Positions 1 through 9,024 of a stretch of DNA of 64,000 nucleotides are shown here, piece after piece. Source of the stretch: Vibrio gigantis (GTDB lineage Bacteria > Pseudomonadota > Gammaproteobacteria > Enterobacterales > Vibrionaceae). The stretch's first letter is position 1. Every line of letters starts with the position of its first letter. Position numbers and translations under genes: made by a program. A model generated the notes under the pieces. It worked only from the letters and a program-made list of their open reading frames with translations. It did not search any database and was not told the DNA's origin. The DNA is taken from the NCBI RefSeq assembly GCF_024347515.1, contig NZ_AP025493.1:1798001-1862000 (forward strand). The letters run 5' to 3'.

Positions 1-149
1 TCCCAATCGCAGTGGAGTACCGCTGCCTTGGGAAAGTTCTTATCAACGACCGATAGCCAATCAGTAACATCAGTGGATTGCTCAGACATAAAGCCATTAA
101 TCACAATCACTTTTACATCTTTACCAGCTCGAATTACTCGTGTTCTCAC
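1..149 (-). CDS. Edge-truncated protein, possible alpha/beta-hydrolase-like N-terminus
   Basis: Only the first 49 or so codons lie in the window; the gene runs off the left edge. A GTG start directly after an in-frame stop is preceded by AAGGAT at about 7 nt, a good ribosome site. The visible peptide has a hydrophobic strand followed by NGFMSEQ and later a tryptophan (TDWLS) and HCDWE. That layout reminds me of DUF726-type hydrolases, but too little is visible to claim it. It lies 19 nt downstream of the small membrane protein gene on the same strand, so the two are probably co-transcribed. Confidence 0.5.
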   Translation of the reverse strand, partial: MRTRVIRAGKDVKVIVINGFMSEQSTDVTDWLSVVDKNFPKAAVLHCDW

Positions 150-168
150 TCATTTATCCTTACTGGGT

Positions 169-510
169 TTATCGAGTCATGCGATTGAAGATAAGGTTTA
201 TTACTGGCCACAGCACAAACCAATACATGATTACTACTAGTTCAACCAATATCTTGTAGATGGCAGTAAACAGCAGAAAGGGAATCGCGATAAGAACCAG
301 GCTCAATAGTGCAGATATGATACTCACGCTAAATAGCGCCACTATTTTGCTAAGAATGAGGAGACCAACAAGAACTAGGTTTGCTTTGAAGCAAAAGCGC
401 ATGGTTTTGTCGATTCCGCGTTCAGAGTCGTAGTATCTGAACAAGCCTTTGGTTGGGTGAATACCATAGTTAACAGGCTTCGATTTCGTTTTTTTTAAAC
501 ATTCTGGCAC
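169..510 (-). CDS. Small two-segment membrane protein, unknown function
   Basis: This 113-residue ORF has a charged N-terminus (about residues 1-38, rich in Lys and Arg), then two long hydrophobic stretches at roughly 42-62 and 65-105. They are broken only by short polar turns, so it is probably an inner-membrane protein. The start is GTG at 510; an in-frame stop lies a few codons upstream and there is no strong ribosome site, so ATG-less initiation is uncertain. It sits just upstream of the truncated ORF at the window edge and may form a pair with it. I do not recognise a family. Confidence 0.55.
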   Translation of the reverse strand: MPECLKKTKSKPVNYGIHPTKGLFRYYDSERGIDKTMRFCFKANLVLVGLLILSKIVALFSVSIISALLSLVLIAIPFLLFTAIYKILVELVVIMYWFVLWPVINLIFNRMTR

Positions 511-748
511 CTGGCTAACAAGAAAATTATTTTATGAAACAGGCCGTCAAGATAATATCAGAATTCAACTAAACGTAAATAAAACAATGGGTAAATGCCA
601 TTTTATTAGTGCGTTTGGATAAAAAATAACTCAAATAAGCTAACGCCAGTTAGATAAGCTGACTGGCTTTCTTTTTTGTATATCGTGGGAAATGCAGACC
701 TACATTTATTACAACCCATAGACTTAATAGGTTTTTTCATTTAGATCG

Positions 749-1381
749 TTAACGATGACGACCACCTTTCTTTTGATACATATCGAGGTCAACTAAACTG
801 AGTAATTGTTTTGATGTCAATTTCTCATCGCCTTTCATGTTGTAAACATAACTTCCAGTAGTGACGGTGATGGAAAGTGAGGGACGAGCAAGTGGCAGTC
901 GTTGTTTTGCGAGAGTTTCGTGGAGTTGTTTACACCAGATGTTGATTTCTTGATGTGTTGCATTGGGCAGCACCGCAAGAAACTCGTCTCCACCAAACCT
1001 TGAAATAGATTCACTCGGTTTCTTAAATCTTGTCAGAGCGCTACCCACATAAGCCAAAACTTCATCCCCAACTATATGTCCTTCTGTATCGTTGATGATT
1101 TTAAGATGATCGACATCGATGAAGACTAGACCTAGGGAGTCCAATAGATTATTTTTTAAAGACATTTCTAGGTATGTCATCCCGTATTCTCGAGTTTCAA
1201 CTTTAGTTAGGCTGTCTATTCGAACCTGATTTTCTAAGGAGTACACCTTCTCTCTGAGCTTCTTATTTTCAACTTCTAAGAAACGTATCTGCTTTATTAG
1301 ATCCTGCCATTTCGCCTTAGTAATTGTACTGCTACTTGGGGTGTCAGCAGAGATATTTTTATCACACGTATAGACAGACAT
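749..1381 (-). CDS. GGDEF-domain diguanylate cyclase, soluble
   Basis: A 210-residue protein with a coiled-coil-like N-terminal helix (about 20-55, rich in Lys, Glu and Leu) and one GGDEF domain. FIDVDHLKIIND supplies the metal-binding aspartate and the substrate-site residues, and RFGGDEF is the intact catalytic loop. No transmembrane segment or recognisable sensor domain is seen, so it probably makes cyclic di-GMP in the cytosol with dimerisation through the helix. The residues before the GGDEF loop (KPSE) do not match the usual RxxD inhibitory site, so product inhibition may be absent. I chose the internal ATG at 1381 because GGAG lies about 6 nt upstream; a longer ATG at 1441 has no ribosome site. 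Confidence 0.85.
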   Translation of the reverse strand: MSVYTCDKNISADTPSSSTITKAKWQDLIKQIRFLEVENKKLREKVYSLENQVRIDSLTKVETREYGMTYLEMSLKNNLLDSLGLVFIDVDHLKIINDTEGHIVGDEVLAYVGSALTRFKKPSESISRFGGDEFLAVLPNATHQEINIWCKQLHETLAKQRLPLARPSLSITVTTGSYVYNMKGDEKLTSKQLLSLVDLDMYQKKGGRHR

Positions 1382-1530
1382 TGTGCACTCCGATGTTAAA
1401 AGTGTCCTTAATCGAAATGATCTTAAACCCAAGTACGACATTATGTGTCACATAAAACAAGAGATTTTCTGTGCGTTAGATACGACTCTACTGCTTAAAG
1501 CGATTGTTTTGTAAACGATTTAGTGCGACA

Positions 1531-1563
1531 CAATTTGACATATAACACGTTATAGTCAATTTG
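1531..1563. promoter_or_regulatory. Palindromic operator candidate upstream of WYL regulator
   Basis: An inverted repeat is centred at 1547-1548. The inner arms TATAAC and GTTATA are perfect with a 2-nt spacer, and they are flanked by TTGAC and GTCAA with one extra base on the left side. Similarity extends outward to arms of about 15 nt. The left arm also reads TTGACA, a possible -35 element, so binding could block transcription. It lies about 160 nt before the WYL gene, so autoregulation is a reasonable inference. Confidence 0.5.
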
Positions 1564-1637
1564 TTTGGTATGTGGTTACTTGTTTCTTAACTAAAGATTG
1601 CATATTGATGTATAAAGAATTCATTAAAAGGAGTGAC

Positions 1638-1679
1638 ATGGCGATATGGAATATCATTTTTCTTTTTGTTGTGTTTTAA
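1638..1679 (+). CDS. Possible 13-residue hydrophobic leader peptide
   Basis: A 14-codon ORF starts with ATG 4 nt after AAAAGGAGTGAC, the best ribosome site in the neighbourhood. It encodes MAIWNIIFLFVVF, almost wholly hydrophobic, and stops 40 nt before the WYL gene. It could be a leader peptide, a tiny membrane peptide or chance. Nothing else supports translation. Confidence 0.25.
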   Translation: MAIWNIIFLFVVF

Positions 1680-1719
1680 ATCAATAAATTAGTTTTTGAA
1701 AAATTAGGTAAGACCAAGT

Positions 1720-2685
1720 ATGGCCAAACGAGCGAGCACTCACGAATCTCTTGTTGTAGCGTTTGAGTTGCTGAAGCGCATACCAAAATCACATCAAGTT
1801 ACGGCACGAGATCTTCACCAGCAACTAGAGCATATTGGAATAGAGCGAGAACTCCGCACAATCCAACGCAATTTAGAGCTGCTGTGCGAACACTTTGACA
1901 TTATTCGTGATGAGAGAAGTAAACCATATGGATATCGCTGGAATAAAGATAGTGAGGGTATGACGCTGCTTAAGCTGTCAGCCCAAGAGGCATTGCTTTT
2001 AAATCTAGCGGAAGAGTATTTGATTAAGCTCTTACCAGTTAACATTACAGCGTCACTTGATGGTTTTTTTCAAGAGGCGAAATACAAACTCAACCCAACA
2101 AGTGGGAACTCTAAAGAAAGAGAGTGGCTAAAAAAGGTGAGGGTAGTGAGTGAAACTCAACCACTGTTGCCACCTAAAATCGCAACTAAGGTATTTTGTG
2201 CAATTAGCGAAGCGCTTTATCACGATCGTTTGCTCAATATTGACTATTACAATACTAAACAAGTTCAAAAGTCAGCTTTGGTGATGCCGTTAGGCTTGGC
2301 TCAGCAAGGTCAACGAATGTACTTAGTTTGTCGATTTGATGGTTATGACAACGAACGGAGCATCGCAGTACATCGGGTAAGTAAAGCCACTGTTTCATCT
2401 TTTGGTTTTGAACGCCCTAAAGAGTTTAAGCTAAGTCAATACGATGCTGATGGAAGGTTTGGTTTTGGTGAAGGCGAGAAGATCTCCCTCGAACTTGAAG
2501 TTAAAAATGAGTTAGCGTTGCTTCTTTCGGAAACGCCAATCTCGACAGACCAAAATATTACCCAACAGGGCGACATATACAAAATTTCAGCAACTGTGGT
2601 TGACTCAAAACTGTTAGGACAATGGCTCTCTGGATTTGGTGATTTAGTTATATCACAACGAAAAAATGAATACTTGAAAGGTTAA
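1720..2685 (+). CDS. WYL-domain transcriptional regulator of the GTPase/patatin operon
   Basis: A 321-residue protein. Residues about 8-75 form a helix-turn-helix (RDLHQQL, RTIQRNLELL, YGYRW wing) of the DeoR/HTH_11 kind. Residues about 165-245 are a WYL-type ligand domain (LLNIDYYN, VMPLGLAQQGQRMYLVCRF, AVHRVSKAT). The C-terminal extension ends in a WCX-like LGQWLSGFG segment. Such proteins are common repressors at the head of phage-defence operons and may sense nucleotides or nucleic acid fragments. It is the first gene of the operon, 5 nt before the next gene, and the palindrome at 1531-1563 is its likely binding site. The start has a modest AGGT ribosome site. Family assignment is firm; its regulon and ligand are inferred. 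Confidence 0.88.
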   Translation: MAKRASTHESLVVAFELLKRIPKSHQVTARDLHQQLEHIGIERELRTIQRNLELLCEHFDIIRDERSKPYGYRWNKDSEGMTLLKLSAQEALLLNLAEEYLIKLLPVNITASLDGFFQEAKYKLNPTSGNSKEREWLKKVRVVSETQPLLPPKIATKVFCAISEALYHDRLLNIDYYNTKQVQKSALVMPLGLAQQGQRMYLVCRFDGYDNERSIAVHRVSKATVSSFGFERPKEFKLSQYDADGRFGFGEGEKISLELEVKNELALLLSETPISTDQNITQQGDIYKISATVVDSKLLGQWLSGFGDLVISQRKNEYLKG

Positions 2686-2690
2686 ATGAG

Positions 2691-4313
2691 ATGGACATAG
2701 ATAGTTTAATGAATGGTCATTTAGCATCATCAGAAGACAAGAAAGACACAATACCTTTGGTATCATTAGGTAAATCTAATCGTTACCTCGAAGATGCAGA
2801 ACTAGGGTTGGAGCTATGTGCTAGCTTAGTTGCAAAACCAGATTTAAGAACTTCGAGTGATCAAATTTTAGAGGATATAGATAAGCTAATTAATCAGACG
2901 TTTCTATCACACACAAAACGAGGTGAGAATACTAGTGGTGCAAGTGCTTATGCTCAACTTATCAAGTGGTTTGATTTGCTTAAAGAAGCAGTATCTTTCC
3001 CTCAGTTGCAGCAGAGTCATACTGTTGCTGTCGGTGGTTCTTTTAGTGCGGGTAAAACACGATTTCTTAATACAGTTTTAGGTTGTCCATCACTTCTACC
3101 AGTTGACACCACTCCAACAACATCTATCCCTACCTTTTTGTTTAAAGGCATTTCAAATCGAATTGATGCTTTGAACTTTTACGGTAAGAAAACTGAAATC
3201 AATGAAGATGCGATCAAAGCGATCTGTCATGCTTTCAATAAAAAGTATCAAGTTACCTTCAGTCATATCCTGCAAATGATTGCGGTTGAACGAGAAAGTT
3301 TTAATTACGCTAACCTTATCTTCTTGGATACGCCAGGATACAGCAAATCAGATAATCAACAGAAAATTGATGAAAATATTGCTCGTCAACATTTAAGAGT
3401 GGCAGATTATCTTATCTGGCTTGTTGATAGTCAGAACGGAACCGTACCTCAACAAGACATAGACTTTCTTCAAAGTCTGGAGCTAGACCAACCTGTTCTA
3501 GTAGTGATGAGCAAAGCGGATAAAAAACTTGAATCTGAAGTGAAGAGCATTATCAAGGTAGCCAAAGCTGATCTTGAAAATGCAGAAATCAGCTACGTCG
3601 ATGTCATTGGTTATTCAGCGGTTGAAGATTCAGAAATTTCAGAACATGGTGGACGCCTTAAAGAGTTTTTAACTCAAGTTAATCGAGGTAGTGATGGTTC
3701 AACATTAAAGTGGCAACTTTCAAAAATCTTTGATGAGTATCACCGAGAATATTTGGCAACCCAACAAACACTCAAGCTAACCGTCGGTACATTGAACGAG
3801 CTGATCTTTGATGAAAAATTGACGGGTGATAAGAAGAAGCACCTGACTGATTTCCATAAGAAAGTTAAAGCTCAGTTAGATACCTTGCAGCGTCATAAAC
3901 GAGATTCTGAAAAAATTCATGTTCAGATAGAAGACTTGCTGAAGGATGTTTGTGAATCGAAAAAAATTAAGCTGTCCGATATCCCAAGTCTTGTCCAGCT
4001 TAACGCGATGAGAAAGAAATCTGACTCAGCACAGAGCGCAACATTCAAGTTCGATGCACTTCTACAAGGTGATCAAAGCACATTATCGCATCTAGCAAAT
4101 CTTGATAGCCTAGAAGGGCAGGTCACGAAGATAAGTGCCTTAGGTTTATCTATCAAACTCGATAAAGCACCAAATCTAGAAATTATGATCATGAAAAATG
4201 TGATCACGAAAACAGCACCATCACTTAAGTTTGATCAATTTTATGTCTCGCAAGAAGTGAAAGTGCAGATCATTAGTAACAAAAAAGCATCAGTATCAGT
4301 CAGTTTCGATTAA
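2691..4313 (+). CDS. Dynamin-like GTPase A (540 aa)
   Basis: The G domain shows G1 GGSFSAGKT at about residues 115-123, G2 threonines in DTTPTTS, G3 LDTPG at about 210, and G4 as SKAD at about 271. All nucleotide-binding motifs are therefore present. About 110 residues precede the G domain. A helical, charged segment (about 345-440, KKHLTDFHKKVKAQLD) follows, and a beta-rich tail ends the protein. There is no obvious transmembrane segment. The DTPG form and long helical arms fit the bacterial dynamin/LeoA group rather than translational or Era-type GTPases. It starts 5 nt after the WYL gene and ends 11 nt before the patatin fusion, so it is co-expressed and may hetero-oligomerise with the fusion's GTPase domain. 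Confidence 0.85.
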   Translation: MDIDSLMNGHLASSEDKKDTIPLVSLGKSNRYLEDAELGLELCASLVAKPDLRTSSDQILEDIDKLINQTFLSHTKRGENTSGASAYAQLIKWFDLLKEAVSFPQLQQSHTVAVGGSFSAGKTRFLNTVLGCPSLLPVDTTPTTSIPTFLFKGISNRIDALNFYGKKTEINEDAIKAICHAFNKKYQVTFSHILQMIAVERESFNYANLIFLDTPGYSKSDNQQKIDENIARQHLRVADYLIWLVDSQNGTVPQQDIDFLQSLELDQPVLVVMSKADKKLESEVKSIIKVAKADLENAEISYVDVIGYSAVEDSEISEHGGRLKEFLTQVNRGSDGSTLKWQLSKIFDEYHREYLATQQTLKLTVGTLNELIFDEKLTGDKKKHLTDFHKKVKAQLDTLQRHKRDSEKIHVQIEDLLKDVCESKKIKLSDIPSLVQLNAMRKKSDSAQSATFKFDALLQGDQSTLSHLANLDSLEGQVTKISALGLSIKLDKAPNLEIMIMKNVITKTAPSLKFDQFYVSQEVKVQIISNKKASVSVSFD

Positions 4314-4324
4314 TAGGTTAAATA

Positions 4325-7300
4325 ATGAGTAAATTAGGTATTGTCTTCTCTGGTGGAGGTGGTAAAGGCGCTTATGAAGTTGGTGCTTGGAAAGCACTTC
4401 ACGAGTTTGGTCTAGATAAAAACGTTGAAGCTGTGGCTGGTACTTCGGTGGGTGGTTTGAATGGCGCTCTATTCGTACAAGGCGATGTGGAAGCGGCAGA
4501 GAAACTATGGCGTGGTATCTCTAAAGACCAAATAATGTCTTTAAACAAAGATAACCTTGCGAGAAAGGCTGCAACTTATGCGAGTACCCTGTTTACACCA
4601 TCATTGGCGGCTAGAGCGGTATTGGCTATTACAGGATTAAGCCAGGCACAGGGCTTGTTTAATCAAAGTGGTCTAAAACACTTAATCGAAAAAAGTGGTG
4701 CTTGTGATGATGTTAGTCAAAGTCAGATCCCATTTCATGTTTGTGCATTGAACTCTAGTACTCGAAAGCTTGAGTACCCTGATCTAACAGATAAAACACC
4801 TACAAATATAGTTCAGTGGCTGCTGGCATCAGCAGCCATTCCTATTGTTTTTGATGGTATTAATATTGGCGGAACCACCTACTTTGATGGCGGGGTTTTA
4901 CCTGGTGAATATAGCGATAATACGCCTTACAAAGTATTGATTGAACAGCATAACTGTACTCATATCATCAATCTATATCTAGAGAGAGATCCGCAGTTAT
5001 CTCAAACAGTTAAACAATACCCTAATGTCCGCTTCTGGAACATCGTACCAACTAGAGAGTTTGATGGGTTAATTGCGCCTCTTAATTTTACTCCTGAAAA
5101 TGCAGGCAAGTTGATAGATGAAGGCTATGAAGATGTGAAGCGCATCTTAGAGCAGTTTAAAGACTTCCAAGATACTGAACAGCAGTTTGTTGCTATTGTC
5201 GATAAGCTCGCTGATGATGAAAAAAAATTCGATCAAAACGTCAACCTAAACAAGCAACTAAGAAACGGTCAGTTTGAAAGTTACGAGAGTCTTCAAGAAG
5301 TAACTCAACAAGTTGCGATGGAAATTGACGCTCAAGAACAAGCATTTATTGATAGCAGCATCGATACATTATTAGCAGAGATGAAAGATAACTCTACTGA
5401 GTTACTCAATGAGGCTTTTTCATCTATTACGACACTTGCTTCAACTGAAGGGGCGATAAATGCACAGTTAGAGCAGAGCAGATTCGGACGTGTTATTGGT
5501 AATCTGACAGGTAGTAATAATGAACGACAAGCAGAAGTTAATCATGGATTAAACAGAGCTATCTATGCTAACCAACGATTGATTCAAAAACTTAATCAGA
5601 AAAATAAGTTAACACTAGAAGTTGTTGCCTCGCTATCGAACAAAACTAATTACCTAATGAACCATGTCAATGTGTTACATGGCAGCATTAAGATGACAGA
5701 GCATCGACTGAATCGCTCGTTGGCGCTTATGAAAAACGGTTTTGAAGTTTTGGAAGCAGAGCTTTCTCAACAAATATCGCATGTTTCACAAAGAGTTGAT
5801 GCATTAGAAAGGAACCAAATTATTAATAACTGGTTCCATGACGCTATTGCTAATGGCTTCGCTACAAATGCCTATCAGTCTTTGCTTGATCTCACGAGCA
5901 GTTTTTACCTAACTTCAGGTCGAACATGGGAAAATAATGAGTTAGCTCGTTATGTAAATGCATTGAAATTTTTGGAAATTGATAAAGAAGAGTTAGTGCC
6001 AGCTTCTCTTATCTGGGAGTCCAATGAAGGTAAGTTCGTAGACCGTATTGATGCTCAGTACATTTTGCCTATAGCGAGCCAAAAGGAGAATGACTTTCCT
6101 CTATTGAAAGGCATTCAAATGGCAACAGAGGTATCGAGTGAACGAGATATCATTAGTGAGCTAGAGTCCGATCTTGGTTTGAATCTATTTACACCACGCC
6201 CTGCTAAAGAGCTAGGTTTAGAGCTTCTTCACGCAATGCGTCAGAATGATCGCAGACCAGTTACACTCAACCTAACATCTGAGGAGACTCCGTTACTAAC
6301 AAGTGGTTCGGCAGCTTCTCAGGTCCAATCACAATGGTTATCAGTGATCGCTGAGTTAAATGAAATTAATAGCCAGCACCTGAACGATGAAAGCATAAAA
6401 GAGAAGTTAGAGTTTATTACCTCTCGGGTTAACAACTATAAAGTGGTTATTCCGATCATCGGTAAGTTCTCAGCAGGTAAGAGTTCATTACTTAATAGCT
6501 ATTTGGATAAAGATTACTTAAAGGTCAATATTGCGCCAGAAACGGCAATCGCAACCGAATTGACTTACAGTGAGGTTGAACAATTTACTGTTCATTACGC
6601 AGATGATACTCAACCAACTATCTATTCGTTAAGTGCATTACAAGATTTTCAGCCCAATGAGCAAGTTGCTTACATCACGGTAGAACTCAATAATCAACGT
6701 CTCAAAAATAGAAGAGATGTGGTGTTAGTCGATATGCCTGGATTTGATGCTCGTAATAAAGCTCACCAAAAAGCCATTGCCACATACCTTGAGCGTGGAG
6801 ATTACTTCGTTACTTTATTTCCAGCGGATATTCCGTTCGATAATACGGTAGTAGAACGCCTTGAAGAGATTTACTACGACCACAGTAAAGATATTGGCTG
6901 CTTAATTTCGAAATCAGCCCGTAAGTCTGAAGTTGAATTGGCAAAAAGCATTGAGCAAGTTAAGCAAACGCTGAATGAAAGAATGCAAGACCACTTCGAA
7001 GTAACGAGTATCGAAACACAGGACAAACAGCTATATACAATCAAAGGCTTCGAAGTAATGATTGATAATGCTGCAAGTCAGTTTGATGGTTTGTTAAAGC
7101 ATCGCTATCAACCAGCACTATCTGCTTTGATTACGAGCATTGAAGTGGCTTTAAAAGCGAAAAATTCATATACATCTAACACTGCCGTTGAAATTGAAAA
7201 TAAGATCGATGGACTGGAGCAAAGCTTCAATCAAGAGAAGCAGCACCTTGAACAGGTGCTAACGGAGCTTGAGTATAACCTTTGTAGTGTCGGCAGAGAG

Positions 7301-7948
7301 CAGCTTACCGCTAAAGTTAGTTCAGTATTATCAAATAGTATCCATCGCCTAGTGAGTGCTGCGAAAAGTAACACCTTGTCAGACTCGATGGCGACTATTG
7401 TGCGCCCTGTGGTGCAGTTAGAATTAGATGAACTTATTCAAAAAGAGCTAGCACATTTTGAGCGTAAGTTAGAAAACCATGACAGTGTTTCTGTCGGTGG
7501 AATCAGTGTTCACCTCGATATCCCACCTCAAGAAAAAGAAAAGTTTTCATTAAGCTCAGGCACAATTGCAGGTGCTATTAGCTTAGTGGTGCTAGGCCCA
7601 ATTGCAGGCATTGTCGTTGGTATTCTAGGTGGTCTGCTGGGTAAGAAAAAAGATAATGAAGCAGAGAGAGACTTTCAGGTTGAGCAGAAAATTCGTGGTC
7701 AAGTCATTCCTGAAGCAACAAGCCAAATTATGGATACCGTAGCTGATCATCTAGCTCGTGTAGTTAGAAACTTCAGCCAGCAACTCAATATTACCCTTGA
7801 GCAGAAGAAGCAAGCACACAACGAACAGCTTGTTGAATTACAAAAGCAACATAAAGAACAATCAGATACATTTGAAGAGACGAAAAAGCAACTAGTACAA
7901 GCGTTAGCTGAGATGTCTACTCTAAAACAACGTATCGTTAATGACTAA
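4325..7948 (+). CDS. Patatin phospholipase-dynamin GTPase fusion (1207 aa)
   Basis: Residues 1-270 form a patatin-like lipid acyl hydrolase: oxyanion loop SGGGGKG (9-15), nucleophile elbow GTSVG with Ser41, and DGG with Asp188, giving the complete Ser-Asp dyad. Residues about 280-500 are long helical and coiled-coil sequence. A dynamin-type G domain follows: G1 GKFSAGKSS at about 713, G3 VDMPG at about 801-805; the G4 position reads SKSARKS, lacking a clear NKxD. Near 1079-1106 is a strongly hydrophobic Gly/Ala/Val/Ile segment ending GKKKD, a plausible membrane-insertion paddle, followed by a terminal coiled coil. Inference: GTP-driven membrane assembly delivers or activates a phospholipase that damages the cell's own membrane. 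I know no named defence protein with exactly this fusion. Neighbour spacing of 11 nt on each side places it firmly in the operon. Confidence 0.87.
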   Translation: MSKLGIVFSGGGGKGAYEVGAWKALHEFGLDKNVEAVAGTSVGGLNGALFVQGDVEAAEKLWRGISKDQIMSLNKDNLARKAATYASTLFTPSLAARAVLAITGLSQAQGLFNQSGLKHLIEKSGACDDVSQSQIPFHVCALNSSTRKLEYPDLTDKTPTNIVQWLLASAAIPIVFDGINIGGTTYFDGGVLPGEYSDNTPYKVLIEQHNCTHIINLYLERDPQLSQTVKQYPNVRFWNIVPTREFDGLIAPLNFTPENAGKLIDEGYEDVKRILEQFKDFQDTEQQFVAIVDKLADDEKKFDQNVNLNKQLRNGQFESYESLQEVTQQVAMEIDAQEQAFIDSSIDTLLAEMKDNSTELLNEAFSSITTLASTEGAINAQLEQSRFGRVIGNLTGSNNERQAEVNHGLNRAIYANQRLIQKLNQKNKLTLEVVASLSNKTNYLMNHVNVLHGSIKMTEHRLNRSLALMKNGFEVLEAELSQQISHVSQRVDALERNQIINNWFHDAIANGFATNAYQSLLDLTSSFYLTSGRTWENNELARYVNALKFLEIDKEELVPASLIWESNEGKFVDRIDAQYILPIASQKENDFPLLKGIQMATEVSSERDIISELESDLGLNLFTPRPAKELGLELLHAMRQNDRRPVTLNLTSEETPLLTSGSAASQVQSQWLSVIAELNEINSQHLNDESIKEKLEFITSRVNNYKVVIPIIGKFSAGKSSLLNSYLDKDYLKVNIAPETAIATELTYSEVEQFTVHYADDTQPTIYSLSALQDFQPNEQVAYITVELNNQRLKNRRDVVLVDMPGFDARNKAHQKAIATYLERGDYFVTLFPADIPFDNTVVERLEEIYYDHSKDIGCLISKSARKSEVELAKSIEQVKQTLNERMQDHFEVTSIETQDKQLYTIKGFEVMIDNAASQFDGLLKHRYQPALSALITSIEVALKAKNSYTSNTAVEIENKIDGLEQSFNQEKQHLEQVLTELEYNLCSVGREQLTAKVSSVLSNSIHRLVSAAKSNTLSDSMATIVRPVVQLELDELIQKELAHFERKLENHDSVSVGGISVHLDIPPQEKEKFSLSSGTIAGAISLVVLGPIAGIVVGILGGLLGKKKDNEAERDFQVEQKIRGQVIPEATSQIMDTVADHLARVVRNFSQQLNITLEQKKQAHNEQLVELQKQHKEQSDTFEETKKQLVQALAEMSTLKQRIVND

Positions 7949-8016
7949 GACATAATGCTATGGAGTTTTGTAAAAATGCAAAGCTCCATAATAAAACAGT
8001 CTTAATTGAGGCAATT

Positions 8017-9012
8017 ATGAGTGCAATTCTAAAATCATTAAAAAATTATAACGATGACACATTTACACTATCAGAACACCCAATAGTGGACTTAGACCTA
8101 GAGAATAAAGTTGCATACCTGTATGGGCTGGGGCTTATCATGGGGTCTGATGAACAGATTGATGAATCAGAAAAAAGATTTATAGGTACACTACTCAGAA
8201 CATTAAATCTACCAGATGAGTTGTTGGAAGAAGTTGAACAAAATTCACAATCTATAGATGAAGGTTTTATTGAAGAATTGAAAAAAACACTGACTACTAA
8301 CAACCTAGTAAGCACATTCTTTTATGACGCTGTGATGATCTGCTATCAAGATGGTAATTATTGTCAAACCGAGAAAGACGTTATCAAACAGTTACGATAT
8401 CTCTTAGATTTCTCAGATGATGATATCTTTTTAGTAGAGAGAACAATAGAGGCTATTGATTCAAAAAATAAAGCAGTTCTTGAGAGTATTGATGGTGAAG
8501 GTTATTGGAAGTGGAAACACTTAGTAGAGTATAACAGAATTGATTACACCCCTGAGAGCATTAAAGTTTCGAATTACAAAGACTTTAAATATCTTCTTGA
8601 TAAAGAAATGTACTATACAGATATAAAACTGGGTGAAGGTGAATTCTGGTTGTCAGAGGCTGATATCGAAAAATTATTTTCCGCTAAAATAACAGGGGCA
8701 GGAATAAATAAGACAACAATTTGGCTAGAGGGTGAAGAGAATTGCCTATTCGATGAAGAATCTCCCTTCAATGATCATAGCCACGAAATAACAATAAGTA
8801 TGTTCAATCTAAAGTCAATATCAAACTGTAGTGTTGGTACTCGTCACTCTAAACTACTCGTACTAACAATATGTGGTGGAGGTGATGATATTTTCAATAA
8901 ATGTAATCTTGAAGATGTTTCTGAAATAGATTCTTTCGAAAAAAGTAGGCTTGAAATGGAATCTACGATGAAAGAAATTGAAAATTTTAGAGAGCTTTTT
9001 ACTAAATTTTAG
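8017..9012 (+). CDS. TerB-like protein 1 (331 aa)
   Basis: The N-terminal 130 or so residues match the helical TerB/DjlA layout: KVAYLYGLGLIMGSDEQID followed by an acidic ESEKRF helix and LLRTLNLPDELLEEV. Acidic clusters of this kind bind metal in TerB. The remaining 200 residues are beta-rich and unrecognised, with an acidic C-terminal helix. I start at ATG 8017, which has GAGG 5 nt upstream; a longer start at 7960 lacks a ribosome site. It is the most divergent of the three TerB-like genes here. TerB domains occur in tellurite and phage-stress gene sets as membrane-associated metal-binding adaptors, so a sensor role is possible but unproven. Confidence 0.75.
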   Translation: MSAILKSLKNYNDDTFTLSEHPIVDLDLENKVAYLYGLGLIMGSDEQIDESEKRFIGTLLRTLNLPDELLEEVEQNSQSIDEGFIEELKKTLTTNNLVSTFFYDAVMICYQDGNYCQTEKDVIKQLRYLLDFSDDDIFLVERTIEAIDSKNKAVLESIDGEGYWKWKHLVEYNRIDYTPESIKVSNYKDFKYLLDKEMYYTDIKLGEGEFWLSEADIEKLFSAKITGAGINKTTIWLEGEENCLFDEESPFNDHSHEITISMFNLKSISNCSVGTRHSKLLVLTICGGGDDIFNKCNLEDVSEIDSFEKSRLEMESTMKEIENFRELFTKF

Positions 9013-9024
9013 AGGGAATAAATT

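Larger units (their letters stand above)
1382..1719. other. Divergent intergenic region before the WYL operon
   Basis: These 338 bases separate the leftward GGDEF gene from the rightward WYL-led operon and must hold both promoters. They contain a long palindrome (1531-1563) and a tiny ORF with a strong ribosome site (1638-1679), described separately. The remainder is AT-rich with nothing else I can name. Confidence 0.6.

Noticed and set aside
7960..8016. Longer start of the first TerB-like gene
   Set aside because: No ribosome site; GAGG lies 5 nt before ATG 8017.
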